Source: Ruegeria pomeroyi
Lineage (GTDB): Bacteria; Pseudomonadota; Alphaproteobacteria; Rhodobacterales; Rhodobacteraceae
Reading direction: 5' to 3'
Assembly: GCF_021405525.1 (NCBI RefSeq)
Contig: NZ_JAGQAG010000001.1
Location: 3,100,001 to 3,164,000, forward strand
DNA length: 64,000 nt
Both the position numbers and the translations under genes were made by a program. The notes under the pieces were generated by a model. That model saw nothing but the letters and a program-made list of their open reading frames with translations. It was not told where the DNA came from and ran no database searches. Shown here one piece after another: positions 8,687 to 17,481 of this stretch (positions are counted from its first letter, which is position 1; the number at the start of each line of letters is the position of its first letter).

Positions 8687-8702
8687 ATTCACACATTCAA
8701 AT
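8687..8702. promoter_or_regulatory. Imperfect SoxR-type operator between soxV and soxS
   Basis: ATTC-N8-AAAT differs by one base from the ATTC-N8-GAAT dyads seen elsewhere in the cluster. It lies centrally in the divergent soxV/soxS gap, where one repressor site could govern both directions. Confidence 0.5.
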
Positions 8703-8738
8703 TATGTTTTGTGTCAGTGAAAGGTCAACGGTGCATTC

Positions 8739-9116
8739 ATGGGCATGACGAGAAACTTTCTGGCCGCGGGTCTGGCGGCGGTCCTTGCCTTGCCGGCGCT
8801 GGCGGCGGAACTAGTCATGGTCGAGCAACATGGCTGCGAATGGTGCGCCCGATGGAACGAGGAAATCGCGCCGATCTACCCCAAGACCGCCGAGGGCGCC
8901 TTTGCCCCGCTGCGCCGGGTCGATCTGCGGGCGATCCCCGCCGATCTGGAAACCGCGCGCCGGGTGGTGTTCACCCCGACCTTTCTGATCGTCGAGGACG
9001 GGCGCGAGCTGGCACGGCTCGAAGGCTATCCCGGCGAGGATTTCTTCTGGCCGCTGCTGGAAAAGCTGTTGGTCGATCACACGGGCTTTGTGCCCAAACC
9101 TCCCGGCAGCAGTTGA
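8739..9116 (+). CDS. soxS: SoxS, periplasmic thioredoxin-like protein
   Basis: SoxS (125 residues) has a signal peptide (about 1-23) and a thioredoxin-type pair C33/C36 in HGCEWCARW. In characterised systems SoxS reactivates SoxYZ by reducing its carrier cysteine, receiving electrons through SoxV. It is divergent from soxV and upstream of soxR, as in Paracoccus-type sox clusters. The frame ends shortly after a conserved-looking GFVPKPPGSS tail. Confidence 0.9.
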   Translation: MGMTRNFLAAGLAAVLALPALAAELVMVEQHGCEWCARWNEEIAPIYPKTAEGAFAPLRRVDLRAIPADLETARRVVFTPTFLIVEDGRELARLEGYPGEDFFWPLLEKLLVDHTGFVPKPPGSS

Positions 9117-9260
9117 GCAGGCGGGACACGAGAACAAACATATTCGCGTGTGATGGTGGATTACGCGCGGCAAATCGGTTAAGGGGCGCCCGGCGCGCCA
9201 GACAGAGGGTTGACGCTTGAGTTATTGCCCGGGACCGACCCGGGGACGAGGAAAAGAGAC

Positions 9261-9596
9261 ATGGCACTTCCGAAGTTTTCGACCGATATGGCCGATGATG
9301 AACTCGACAAGATGGTCGACAATGCCACCACCGCGTCGAATTTCCTCAAGGCGATCAGTCACGAAGGGCGGCTGATGATCCTGTGCCATCTGGTATCGGG
9401 CGAGAAATCGGTAACCGAGTTGGAGGAGTTGCTTGCCGCCCGTCAGGCGGCGGTCTCGCAACAACTGTCTCGTCTGCGGCTCGAAGGTCTGGTAATTCCG
9501 CGCCGCGAGGGCAAGGCGATCTATTACCGCTTGGCAGATGAGCGGCCAAGGCGGATACTGGAAGTGGTCTACGACCTGTTCTGCAACAACGACTGA
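9261..9596 (+). CDS. soxR: SoxR, ArsR-family sulfur-responsive repressor
   Basis: This 111-residue winged-helix repressor has a recognition region in the stretch AARQAAVSQQLSRLRLEG. Two cysteines, C42 (LMILCHL) and C108 (three residues before the end), match the spacing of the reactive pair of the SqrR/SoxR persulfide sensors, so inorganic sulfur species probably release it from DNA. The ATG at 9261 follows GAGGAAAAGAG; an upstream frame to 9210 looks spurious. Likely targets are the ATTC-N8-GAAT dyads within the cluster; a degenerate half-site occurs near 9142. Confidence 0.9.
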   Translation: MALPKFSTDMADDELDKMVDNATTASNFLKAISHEGRLMILCHLVSGEKSVTELEELLAARQAAVSQQLSRLRLEGLVIPRREGKAIYYRLADERPRRILEVVYDLFCNND

Positions 9597-9659
9597 GCCG
9601 CCCACCCGGTTCCGGTCGCCAAGAAGCGGAACCGGCCACCGAAGCGTGGGGAGGAAAAC

Positions 9660-10718
9660 ATGCTTGTTTGGCTGAGCGACAGCCAGGCCGTGGCGTTGAT
9701 CGGCCTCTTGGGCGGTATTGCCTTGGGGCTGGCTGCACGCCTGGGCCGGTTCTGTACCCTGGGCGCGATCGAAGACCTGCTCTATGGCGGCTCCGACCTC
9801 CGGATGCGGATGTGGGTGCTGGCCATCGGCGCCGCCATGGCGGGCAGTTTCGGCCTGATGGGGCTGGGCTGGCTCGATCCCGAGCAGAGCTATTACCTGT
9901 CGATCCGCTGGATGCCGCTGGCCTCGATCCTGGGAGGTCTGATGTTCGGCTATGGCATGGCGCTGGCGGGCAATTGCGGCTACGGCTCGATCGCGCGGCT
10001 GGGCGGTGGCGATCTGCGCGCCTTTGTCATCGTGCTGGTGATGGGGGTCTTTACCTATGTCACCCTGGCCGGACCTCTGGCGCCGCTGCGCAACCTGCTG
10101 TTTCCCCAGATCGAGGTCGCCGGCGACCTGCCGCCGGGGCTGGCCCATCACGCCCATGTGCTGACTGGCCTGCCGGTACATGTGATCGGCATCGCCATCG
10201 GGCTGATCCTCTGCCTTGGTGCACTTAGCTCACGGGACATGCGACGCGAGCCGAAATCCATCTTCTGGTCGCTGGTGGTCGCTGGCGCGGTCGTCAGCGG
10301 CTGGGCTGGAAGCTTCTGGGTCTATAAGAACGGCTTCGATGGTCTACAGGTCGTCTCCCACAGCTTCTCGGCGCCAGTGGGCGAGACCATCCTGTATGCG
10401 ATGACCGGTTCGGTGCGCCCGCTGTCCTTTGCGGTGGGTTCGGTCGCCGGGGTTTGGGCAGGCGCCTTTATCGGCTCGCTGATCAAGGGCCATTTCCGCT
10501 GGGAGGCCTGCGAGGACCCGCGCGAACTGCGCCGCCAGATCGTAGGAGCAGCGATCATGGGCACTGGCGCGGTCATTGCCATGGGCTGCACCGTGGGTCA
10601 GGGGCTGACCGCCTTCAGCCTGCTGGCAATCAGCGCCCCGGTCACCTTTCTGGCAATCTTTGCCGGCGCCGCGCTGGGGCTACGCCAGTTGATCGAAGGG
10701 TTCAGCGCCGCCGAATAG
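9660..10718 (+). CDS. soxT: SoxT, YeeE/YedE-family sulfur transporter
   Basis: This 352-residue integral membrane protein carries the two conserved YeeE/YedE blocks, GNCGYGS near residue 105 and AMGCTVGQG near residue 305, each with the cysteine thought to relay thiosulfate or sulfur across the membrane. Its place directly after soxR fits SoxT, which is linked to sulfur-compound uptake or signalling to SoxR. The exact substrate cannot be read from the sequence. Confidence 0.85.
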   Translation: MLVWLSDSQAVALIGLLGGIALGLAARLGRFCTLGAIEDLLYGGSDLRMRMWVLAIGAAMAGSFGLMGLGWLDPEQSYYLSIRWMPLASILGGLMFGYGMALAGNCGYGSIARLGGGDLRAFVIVLVMGVFTYVTLAGPLAPLRNLLFPQIEVAGDLPPGLAHHAHVLTGLPVHVIGIAIGLILCLGALSSRDMRREPKSIFWSLVVAGAVVSGWAGSFWVYKNGFDGLQVVSHSFSAPVGETILYAMTGSVRPLSFAVGSVAGVWAGAFIGSLIKGHFRWEACEDPRELRRQIVGAAIMGTGAVIAMGCTVGQGLTAFSLLAISAPVTFLAIFAGAALGLRQLIEGFSAAE

Positions 10719-10729
10719 CATCTTGTCGT

Positions 10730-11728
10730 TCAGCGCGCCGCGCAGGCGGCAAAGCTTGCCGCCATGTCGCGCAGCACCTGCGGATAAAGCTCCGGCCCCG
10801 GCTCCAGCCCAGCGCCCAGTGGATCGAGCACGAAAATCGCCGCGCCCGTGCCCTCGACCGCCGTTTCGATCAGGGCGGTGTTGTATTGCGGTTCGGAAAA
10901 GGCGCAGGTCACCCCCTCTTCCACCACCTCTTCGCGCAGATGCGCCAGCCGGGCCGGGCTGGGGCTGCTGGCATCGCCCAGCGACACGGTGCCGGCCAGC
11001 GTCAGGCCAAAGGGGCGCTCGAAATACTGATAGGCATCGTGAAACGCGATAAAGGGTTTACCTTGCATCGGTTGCAACTCTGCCGCGATCTGGACTGTCA
11101 GCTCGGCCAGGCGGGCCTGCGCCTCGGCCGCGTTGGCGCGGTACCGGTCCGCGTGATCGGGATCGAGCCCGGCCAGTTCCTCGGCCAGCAGCGACAGCCA
11201 GACGCTGGCATTGCCCGGATCGAGCCAGGCATGCGGGTCGGTGCCACTGTGATCATGATCGCCGTCATGGTCGTCATGCGCGGCCTGCGCGTGATCGTCA
11301 TGCCCTTTGTCGCCCTGCGTTTCGTGATCTGCATGTTCCTTGTGATCGTCATGATCGTCATGATCTTCGTGGTCATCATGCGCCAGATCGCGATATCCCA
11401 ACCGCGCCGTCGCGGGTTGTTCGAGCAGTGCGATATGGCGGGCATCGCCCGACAGCGACGACAGCGGCTTCTCCAGCCACGGGGTCAGCTCCTCGCCCAT
11501 CCAGACCACCAGATCGGCCTGCTGCACTGCCCGCGCTTCGGACGGGCGCAGGGCATAACCATGCGGCGAGGCACCGGGGCGCACAATCAGGTCCGGTTCG
11601 CCAACCCCGGCCATGAGCTGGGCCACCAGCGAATGAACGGGCGCTATATCGACCGCAACCTGCGGCACCTCGGCCAGCAGCGGCGTGGCACAGGTCATCA
11701 TCAACGCGGATAGGGATAGACGGTTCAT
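10730..11728 (-). CDS. znuA: ZnuA, periplasmic zinc-binding protein
   Basis: ZnuA (332 residues) is the cluster A-I solute-binding protein that hands zinc to ZnuBC. It has a signal peptide (1-19), metal-ligand histidines in APVHS and SPHGYALRP, and a His/Asp-rich loop at roughly 115-165 typical of zinc-specific rather than manganese-specific homologues. The ATG at 11728, with GAGG five bases upstream, is preferred over a GTG two codons earlier. It diverges from zur, with two Zur-type dyads between them. Confidence 0.95.
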   Translation of the reverse strand: MNRLSLSALMMTCATPLLAEVPQVAVDIAPVHSLVAQLMAGVGEPDLIVRPGASPHGYALRPSEARAVQQADLVVWMGEELTPWLEKPLSSLSGDARHIALLEQPATARLGYRDLAHDDHEDHDDHDDHKEHADHETQGDKGHDDHAQAAHDDHDGDHDHSGTDPHAWLDPGNASVWLSLLAEELAGLDPDHADRYRANAAEAQARLAELTVQIAAELQPMQGKPFIAFHDAYQYFERPFGLTLAGTVSLGDASSPSPARLAHLREEVVEEGVTCAFSEPQYNTALIETAVEGTGAAIFVLDPLGAGLEPGPELYPQVLRDMAASFAACAAR

Positions 11729-11741
11729 GGACACCTCGACA

Positions 11742-11756
11742 TGTTATAGTGTAACA
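11742..11756. promoter_or_regulatory. zur box: Candidate Zur box 1
   Basis: The dyad TGTTA-N5-TAACA lies immediately upstream of znuA and resembles known Zur operators (AT-rich with TGTTA/TAACA arms). It would cover the znuA promoter region. Confidence 0.75.
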
Positions 11757-11779
11757 ACTTGCGCGACTTGATATCGGGG

Positions 11780-11791
11780 ATGTTATAACAT
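11780..11791. promoter_or_regulatory. zur box: Candidate Zur box 2
   Basis: A perfect palindrome ATGTTATAACAT is centred about 36 bases upstream of the zur start. With box 1 it would let Zur repress both znuA and the zur-znuCB operon. Confidence 0.75.
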
Positions 11792-11821
11792 ATCAAGCCT
11801 GAAATTCGCCGGGAGGCCCGA

Positions 11822-12301
11822 ATGACAGCCAAAGGTTTCGAACGTCACGACCACAGCCAGTGCATCGCCACCGCGCTGCATCAGGCCGAAAGCCATTGCG
11901 CCGCGCACAAGCTGCAATTCACCCCGGTGCGGCGCCGGGTGCTGGAAATCCTGCTCGACCGTCACCGGGCCATGGGAGCTTATGAAATCCTCGACATTCT
12001 CGCCGCCGACGGGCTGGGCTCGCAACCGCCCGTGGCCTATCGGGCGCTGGATTTCCTGGTGCAGAACGGGTTCGCCCACCGGATCGAGCGGCTGAACGCC
12101 TATACCGCCTGCGCCCATCCCGAGGAAGACCACGTGCCCGCCTTTCTGATCTGTCGCAACTGCAAGGCGGTGGCCGAGGCGGGAACCGAGCTGGAACAGG
12201 GCCGTCTGGGCAAGGCCGCCGCCGAAGCCGGGTTCACCATCGAACGGATCGTGGTCGAGGCCGAGGGTCTCTGTCCCGGCTGCGCGGGTCAGGCCGCATG
12301 A
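11822..12301 (+). CDS. zur: Zur, zinc uptake regulator (Fur family)
   Basis: This 159-residue Fur-family repressor has an N-terminal winged helix (TPVRRRVLEILL, then PVAYRALDFLVQNGFAHRIE). The C-terminal metal domain includes the structural zinc pairs CRNC and CPGC. GGGAGG lies just upstream of the ATG. The gene overlaps znuC by four bases (ATGA), so regulator and transporter are coupled. The adjacent transporter and operators favour zinc over iron or manganese as the effector. Confidence 0.93.
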   Translation: MTAKGFERHDHSQCIATALHQAESHCAAHKLQFTPVRRRVLEILLDRHRAMGAYEILDILAADGLGSQPPVAYRALDFLVQNGFAHRIERLNAYTACAHPEEDHVPAFLICRNCKAVAEAGTELEQGRLGKAAAEAGFTIERIVVEAEGLCPGCAGQAA

Positions 12302-13068
12302 ACACCCCGGTCATTGCCGCCGAGGGGCTGAGCATCCGGGTCGACGGCCGCACCGTGCTTGCCGATATCACCGTCGCTGTCGCGCCGGGAGAGATCGTCA
12401 CCATCGTCGGCCCCAACGGCTCGGGCAAATCCACCTTTCTCAGGGCGCTGATCGGCGCCCTGCCCCCGGCCTCGGGCCGGGTGATCCGCGCGCCGGGCCT
12501 GCGCATCGGCTATGTGCCGCAGAAACTGGCGATCGACGCGACGCTGCCGATCACCGTCAGCCGCTTCCTGAGCCTGCCGCGCCGGGTGCCGCAGGATGTC
12601 GCCGCCGAGGCGCTGGCCCGCGCCGGTGTGCCCGACCTGGCCAACCGGCAGATGACCGACCTGTCGGGCGGCCAGTTCCAGCGCGTGCTGCTGGCGCGCG
12701 CGGTGCTGGAACGCCCGCAACTCCTGCTGCTGGACGAGGCGACGCAGGGGCTGGACCAGCCCGGATCGGCCGCATTTTATCAACAGATCGAAGAGGTCCG
12801 CCAGGACCTCGGCTGCGCGGTGGTGATGGTCAGCCACGATCTGCACGTCGTCATGGCCGCCTCGGACCGGGTGCTGTGCATGAACGGTCATATCTGCTGC
12901 GAGGGCACGCCCGAGGTGGTGGCCGACGCGCCGGAATACCGGGCACTGTTCGGCACCGGCACGCGGGGGGCGCTGGCGCTCTACCGCCACCAGCACAGCC
13001 ACAGCCACGACGACGATTGCGGCCACGACCATGGCGCAGAGCATATGCATCAGCACGGAGACCGGTGA
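12298..13068 (+). CDS. znuC: ZnuC, zinc ABC transporter ATPase
   Basis: The 256-residue ATPase has Walker A GPNGSGKST near residue 40, signature LSGGQ near 122 and Walker B LLLLDEAT. It ends in a His-rich tail beginning HQHSHSH, common in ZnuC and probably zinc-binding. It overlaps zur at its start and znuB at its end, giving a tightly coupled operon. Confidence 0.95.
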   Translation: MNTPVIAAEGLSIRVDGRTVLADITVAVAPGEIVTIVGPNGSGKSTFLRALIGALPPASGRVIRAPGLRIGYVPQKLAIDATLPITVSRFLSLPRRVPQDVAAEALARAGVPDLANRQMTDLSGGQFQRVLLARAVLERPQLLLLDEATQGLDQPGSAAFYQQIEEVRQDLGCAVVMVSHDLHVVMAASDRVLCMNGHICCEGTPEVVADAPEYRALFGTGTRGALALYRHQHSHSHDDDCGHDHGAEHMHQHGDR

Positions 13069-13862
13069 TGCTGGACGACTTCATGATCCGCGCAGCGCTC
13101 GCGGGCGCAGGCGTTGCCTTGGCCTCGGGGCCGCTGGGCTGTTTCGTGGTCTGGCGGCGGATGGCCTATTTCGGCGAGGCGACAGCCCATGCGGCGGTGC
13201 TCGGCGTGGCGCTGGCGCTGGCGCTGTCGGCACCGATCCTGCCGGCGGTGGTGCTGGCGGCGGTGCTGATGGCCTCGGCGGTGACGCTGATGCGCGGGCG
13301 CGGCTATGCGATGGATACGGCATTGGGGGTGATGGCCCATACGGCGCTGGCGGCGGGGCTGGTGGCGGTGTCGCTGCTGGCGGATGTGCGGCTCGATCTG
13401 ATGGCCTTTCTGTTCGGCGATATCCTGGCGGTGTCGCGCAGCGACCTGGCGGTGATCTGGGGCGGCGGCGCGCTGGTGCTGGGGCTGACGCTGTGGCGCT
13501 GGTCCGACCTGCTGATCGCGACGCTGAACCCCGATCTGGCCCATGCCGCCGGGGTCGATCCGCGCCGGGCCGAGACCTGGCTGACGCTGGCACTGGCGGT
13601 GGTGGTCGCGGTGGCGATCAAGGTGGTGGGCGTGCTGCTGATCGCCGCGCTGCTGGTCATCCCCGCCGCCGCCGCCCGGCCCCTGTCCGGCACGCCCGAG
13701 GGGATGGCGCTGGGGGCAGCGGGCATCGGCGGCCTGTCGGCGCTGGCCGGCCTTTACGGCGCCTACCTGTTCGACACACCCGCAGGCCCCAGCATCGTCT
13801 GCGTCGCCGCGCTGAGCTTTATCGTGACCACATTGGCAAGAGGCCTGGTGCGGGGGCGGTGA
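13068..13862 (+). CDS. znuB: ZnuB, zinc ABC transporter permease
   Basis: ZnuB (264 residues) is an ABC-3 family permease with about eight hydrophobic helices; the motif FGEATAHAAVLGVALAL and the C-terminal region around PAGPSIVC are typical. The start overlaps the znuC stop (TGATG); a longer upstream frame inside znuC was dismissed. With ZnuA and ZnuC it imports zinc under Zur control. Confidence 0.93.
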   Translation: MLDDFMIRAALAGAGVALASGPLGCFVVWRRMAYFGEATAHAAVLGVALALALSAPILPAVVLAAVLMASAVTLMRGRGYAMDTALGVMAHTALAAGLVAVSLLADVRLDLMAFLFGDILAVSRSDLAVIWGGGALVLGLTLWRWSDLLIATLNPDLAHAAGVDPRRAETWLTLALAVVVAVAIKVVGVLLIAALLVIPAAAARPLSGTPEGMALGAAGIGGLSALAGLYGAYLFDTPAGPSIVCVAALSFIVTTLARGLVRGR

Positions 13863-13930
13863 GGTTCCGAGGGCGAGTCCCCGGGGTACACATTCCCCTT
13901 CAACGGATGATCAAAGGAGCTAAGAGCAGC

Positions 13931-14004
13931 GCCGACCCGGGGGGTGGCGCCATCGCGCCGCCCCATGGGGGCGGGTCGGCGCGGCCCGGCGGTGCCGCCG
14001 GGCG
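13931..14004. repeat. Nested GC-rich inverted repeats after znuB
   Basis: GCCGACCC (13931-13938) pairs with GGGTCGGC (13973-13980), and inside it GGGGTGGCGC pairs with GCGCCGCCCC. A further hairpin, GCCCGGCGG with CCGCCGGGC, follows immediately. The structure sits between the ends of znuB and the DUF2971 gene, which converge. It could terminate both, though no clear T-run is present. Confidence 0.6.
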
Positions 14005-14059
14005 GGTGGGTTGATAGGAGCAGTAAGCAGAATAGAAGAAATACTTCGCCACACCAAGA

Positions 14060-14941
14060 CTAACGCCAAACGCATTCGGAGTTTAGAACCTCAAAGTTCT
14101 TAAATCCCTCACTCCGCAGTATAGCTGTGACTTCAGGTACAGATGTCTTTGATCGCGGCCCAACATAGACAGTTTGAATTGCGCCTGAATGCTCGTATCG
14201 TCCATTAACGTATTTTCCATAGCTGAATGGCAAGAATTTCACTTCACCAATCGCGCTCTGCCTTACTTCGGGTTCCCGCCATTTATGAGCAGTTCCATCT
14301 GGGTACACACCTGTCGCATTGTCCAAAAAATCAGAAAAGGTTCTTGAGAGCGACTGCGCGTAAACTGCTCTTATTTCTCTTTCGTGCTCCCATGTTGAAT
14401 GTTTGGTCGACGTACAACTTGAAGCAACACTGGAAGTAACCGCAACTCTCTGCTCCAGGCTGGGTGCAACCTTAAGCCTCGAAACAGGCTCCAAGATTTC
14501 TTTCAAAGATTTCTTCAAGTCTTCCGTTGGAGACTGATCATTGACGTATTCTACCTTCTGCACTCGACATGGAATACCAGCAATGGCTCTTGGACGAAAT
14601 CCAATAGCAATCCCAGACCCGTCTGCACCGTAGTGTTGCCAAAGGGGCATCAAATCGCCGGTCGGACAGAAACTGCAAGTAAATAGGTTGGTATTTTTTA
14701 AGTAGTCATACGAAAAATCCAGAAGCTTCCGAAAAACACCGCGATCCCAATTAGGGTTTTCCTCAATAATTTCTTCCAATAATGGTCGAACTCGACCTAA
14801 GCCATAAATCAACTCGCGTGGATCGTTTAATGATTTGAGGTCTGAGAACCAGAGTTGTTTAGATTCAACAATACCCTTAAACCCCTCGAAGCTTGTAAAC
14901 TGAAAAAGCGTTTCTCGGGGCTCGTATTCTAAATATGCCAA
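14060..14941 (-). CDS. DUF2971 family protein, compositionally atypical
   Basis: The 293-residue protein shows the DUF2971 pattern: SLNDPREL near the N-terminus, then the block PLWQHYGADGSGIAIGF, and a late EHEREIRAVY segment. The molecular function of the family is unknown. The frame opens with TTG in the very codon after the lepA TGA stop and in the same reading frame; no ATG occurs for over 100 residues, so TTG with reinitiation from lepA is the likely start. G+C is low for the region: two 60-base blocks counted by eye gave 30 and 25 G+C, against 43 in a lepA block. This suggests recent acquisition. Confidence 0.75.
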   Translation of the reverse strand: MAYLEYEPRETLFQFTSFEGFKGIVESKQLWFSDLKSLNDPRELIYGLGRVRPLLEEIIEENPNWDRGVFRKLLDFSYDYLKNTNLFTCSFCPTGDLMPLWQHYGADGSGIAIGFRPRAIAGIPCRVQKVEYVNDQSPTEDLKKSLKEILEPVSRLKVAPSLEQRVAVTSSVASSCTSTKHSTWEHEREIRAVYAQSLSRTFSDFLDNATGVYPDGTAHKWREPEVRQSAIGEVKFLPFSYGKYVNGRYEHSGAIQTVYVGPRSKTSVPEVTAILRSEGFKNFEVLNSECVWR

Positions 14942-16741
14942 TCAACTATCCATCTTCAACGCTGAAATAAACGCTTCCTGCGGGATATCCACCTTGCCGA
15001 ACTGGCGCATCTTCTTCTTACCCGCCTTCTGCTTTTCCAGCAGCTTCTTTTTCCGGGTCGCATCCCCGCCGTAGCATTTCGCGGTCACGTCCTTGCGCAG
15101 CGCCGAGAGGGTCTCTCGGGCGATGACCTTGCCGCCGATGGCCGCCTGGATCGGGATCTTGAACATGTGGCGGGGGATCAGGTCCTTCAACTTCTCGCAC
15201 ATGGCCCGCCCGCGCGCCTCGGCCCGGTCGCGATGCACCATGGTCGACAGCGCGTCCACCGGCTCGTCATTCACCAGGATCGACATTTTCACCAGGCTGT
15301 CCTCGCGATAGCCGGTCAGCTGGTAGTCGAAGCTGGCATAGCCCTTGGTCACCGATTTCAGCCGGTCGTAGAAGTCGAACACGACCTCGTTCAGCGGCAG
15401 GTCATAGACCACCATGGCGCGCGAGCCGGCATAGCTCAGATCCTGTTGGATGCCGCGCCGGTCCTGGCAGAGTTTCAGCACATCGCCCAAGTATTCGTCG
15501 GGCACCAGGATGGTGGCCTTGATCCGCGGCTCCTCGATATGGTCGACCTTGCTGAGGTCGGGCATGTCGGCGGGATTGTGCAGCTCGCGCATCTCGCCGT
15601 CTTTCATGAAGACGTGATAGACCACGCTGGGGGCGGTGGTGATCAGCTCGATATCGTATTCGCGTTCCAGCCGGTCGCGGATGACCTCGAGATGCAAAAG
15701 GCCAAGGAAGCCGCAGCGGAAGCCAAAGCCGAGCGCGGCCGAGGTTTCCATTTCGTAAGAGAAGGAGGCGTCGTTCAGCGCCAGTTTCTCGATCGCGTCG
15801 CGCAGATCCTCGAACTCGGCACTGTCCACCGGGAAAAGACCGCAGAACACCACCGGCTGGGCGGGTTTGAAGCCCGGCAGCGCGGTTTCGGTGCCGTTGC
15901 GGTCATTGGTGATGGTGTCGCCGACGCGGGTGTCGCGCACCTGCTTGATGGATGCGGTGAGAAAGCCGATCTCGCCCGGGCCGAGGCTGTCGATCATCTG
16001 CATGGCGGGGCGGAACACGCCGATGCGGTCCACATGGTGCAGGGTGCCGTTCGACATGAACTTGACCCGCATGCCCTTTTTCAGCACGCCGTCCATGATG
16101 CGGACCAGCACGATGACGCCCAGATAGCTGTCATACCAGCTGTCCACCAGCATCGCCTTGAGCGGCGCGTCGCGGGTGCCCTTGGGCGCGGGCAGGTGAT
16201 GCACGATGGCCTCGAGCGTTTCGTGGATGCCGACGCCGGTCTTGGCGGATACCCGGATCGCGCCGGATGCGTCGATGCCGATCACATCCTCGATCTGTTC
16301 GGCCACCCGGTCGCATTCGCTGGCGGGCAGGTCGATCTTGTTGAGGATCGGCACGATCTCGTGGTCGGCGTCGATGGCCTGATAGACATTGGCCAGCGTC
16401 TGCGCCTCGACCCCTTGCGTACTGTCGACGACCAAGAGCGAGCCCTCGACCGCGCGCATCGAGCGGCTGACCTCGTAGGCAAAGTCGACATGGCCGGGCG
16501 TATCGATCAGGTTCAGCACATAGGTCTCGCCATTGTCGGCGGTATAGTCGATGCGGACGGTGTTGGCCTTGATGGTGATGCCCCGCTCGCGTTCGATATC
16601 CATCGCGTCGAGCAGCTGCTCCTTCATGTCACGATCCTGCACCGTCCCGGTCTCTTGGATGAGCCGGTCGGCAAGGGTGGATTTGCCATGGTCGATATGG
16701 GCGACGATGGAGAAATTGCGGATATGGGCGAGGTCTGTCAT
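14942..16741 (-). CDS. lepA: LepA, elongation factor 4
   Basis: This 599-residue ribosome-associated GTPase has the full set of G motifs ([18 protein letters not shown]) and the family-specific C-terminal domain ending [18 protein letters not shown]. It is implicated in back-translocation or initiation-phase assembly of ribosomes. The length is normal, so the gene is intact despite the atypical gene abutting its stop codon. Confidence 0.97.
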   Translation of the reverse strand: MTDLAHIRNFSIVAHIDHGKSTLADRLIQETGTVQDRDMKEQLLDAMDIERERGITIKANTVRIDYTADNGETYVLNLIDTPGHVDFAYEVSRSMRAVEGSLLVVDSTQGVEAQTLANVYQAIDADHEIVPILNKIDLPASECDRVAEQIEDVIGIDASGAIRVSAKTGVGIHETLEAIVHHLPAPKGTRDAPLKAMLVDSWYDSYLGVIVLVRIMDGVLKKGMRVKFMSNGTLHHVDRIGVFRPAMQMIDSLGPGEIGFLTASIKQVRDTRVGDTITNDRNGTETALPGFKPAQPVVFCGLFPVDSAEFEDLRDAIEKLALNDASFSYEMETSAALGFGFRCGFLGLLHLEVIRDRLEREYDIELITTAPSVVYHVFMKDGEMRELHNPADMPDLSKVDHIEEPRIKATILVPDEYLGDVLKLCQDRRGIQQDLSYAGSRAMVVYDLPLNEVVFDFYDRLKSVTKGYASFDYQLTGYREDSLVKMSILVNDEPVDALSTMVHRDRAEARGRAMCEKLKDLIPRHMFKIPIQAAIGGKVIARETLSALRKDVTAKCYGGDATRKKKLLEKQKAGKKKMRQFGKVDIPQEAFISALKMDS

Positions 16742-17116
16742 GGATTGGGCATATGATGAGGAATCTTGGTTTGGTCAAGGTGGATCGAACGACCACAACC
16801 GCCGCATTTTGGCAGAAACGTCCAAGGGCAATCGCACCGCGACACCCAACGGCCACGGTAACGACCGGAATGAACCACTAAAGCAATTCCCAAATTCGAT
16901 GGGCTCTGAGAATTAACAGGGCTTGGATATTGGCGCAGGAACTCTCTGGGCGCGCGTCAACGCCTGTTTGAAGGCAGCGCGTGCGTCTCGCCGATCACAA
17001 TCCCACCACTCTCACATTCCATTTACCGCAGCCGATTGATCCCTGGCGACTCTTTTGCCATAGTGTCGCCCGACAGGCGGGGCGGCAGACCCCGTGGCAG
17101 AGCAAGAGGCCAGGAC
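16742..17116. other. Intergenic stretch with no recognised gene
   Basis: These 375 bases lie between the divergent lepA and the small secreted protein. No convincing reading frame, RNA gene or repeat was seen. A possible promoter TTGATC-N17-CATAGT (17037-17065) lies upstream of the GTG start at 17117; it is a weak match. Confidence 0.4.
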
Positions 17117-17434
17117 GTGAGACGGATTTTGACGGGGGCGCTGGGTGCTGCCCTTTTGGTAACCATGATGCCGGTGCAGGCCATTGCCGCGCCAGGCGTG
17201 ATCAATCAGGCCTGCCGACAGAGCGGCCGCGACGCCGCCACCATCGAGCGCTGTGGCTGTATCCAGGAAGCGGCCAACAAGGCGCTGAACCGCAGCGAGC
17301 GGCGCAAGGTCGCCAAATGGTTCAGCGACCCGCATCAGGCACAGGTTGTGCGGATGTCGGACAAGAGCAGCGACGAGGCGCTGTGGAAGCGCTACAAGGC
17401 CTTTGGCGAGCTGGCGCAGGCGATCTGCCAGTAA
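17117..17434 (+). CDS. Small secreted protein, uncharacterised
   Basis: From a GTG preceded by AGAGGCCAGGAC this encodes 105 residues with a signal peptide (to about residue 25, ending IAA). The mature part is short and charged, with four cysteines, three near its start in a CRQSGRD...ERCGC pattern and one in the C-terminal AICQ, which suggests disulfide stabilisation in the periplasm. No known family was recognised. Longer upstream frames lack a ribosome binding site. Confidence 0.7.
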   Translation: MRRILTGALGAALLVTMMPVQAIAAPGVINQACRQSGRDAATIERCGCIQEAANKALNRSERRKVAKWFSDPHQAQVVRMSDKSSDEALWKRYKAFGELAQAICQ

Positions 17435-17481
17435 CACCCATAGATGGCGGTGGCGGGTCGTAGCCCGCCCCCTAAGCCCAT

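Noticed and set aside
11274-11390. Tandem nucleotide repeat (CAT/GTC rich) as a regulatory repeat or CRISPR-like array
   Set aside because: It codes the His/Asp-rich zinc loop of ZnuA; the repetition follows from the protein sequence.
14939-14944. Stop-codon readthrough or selenocysteine joining LepA to the DUF2971 protein
   Set aside because: LepA has a complete C-terminus and DUF2971 proteins stand alone; no recoding hairpin was seen after the TGA.
14010-14950. Direct repeats flanking the DUF2971 gene as insertion target duplication
   Set aside because: Only short matches around ATCAAC were found near the two edges, no better than chance.
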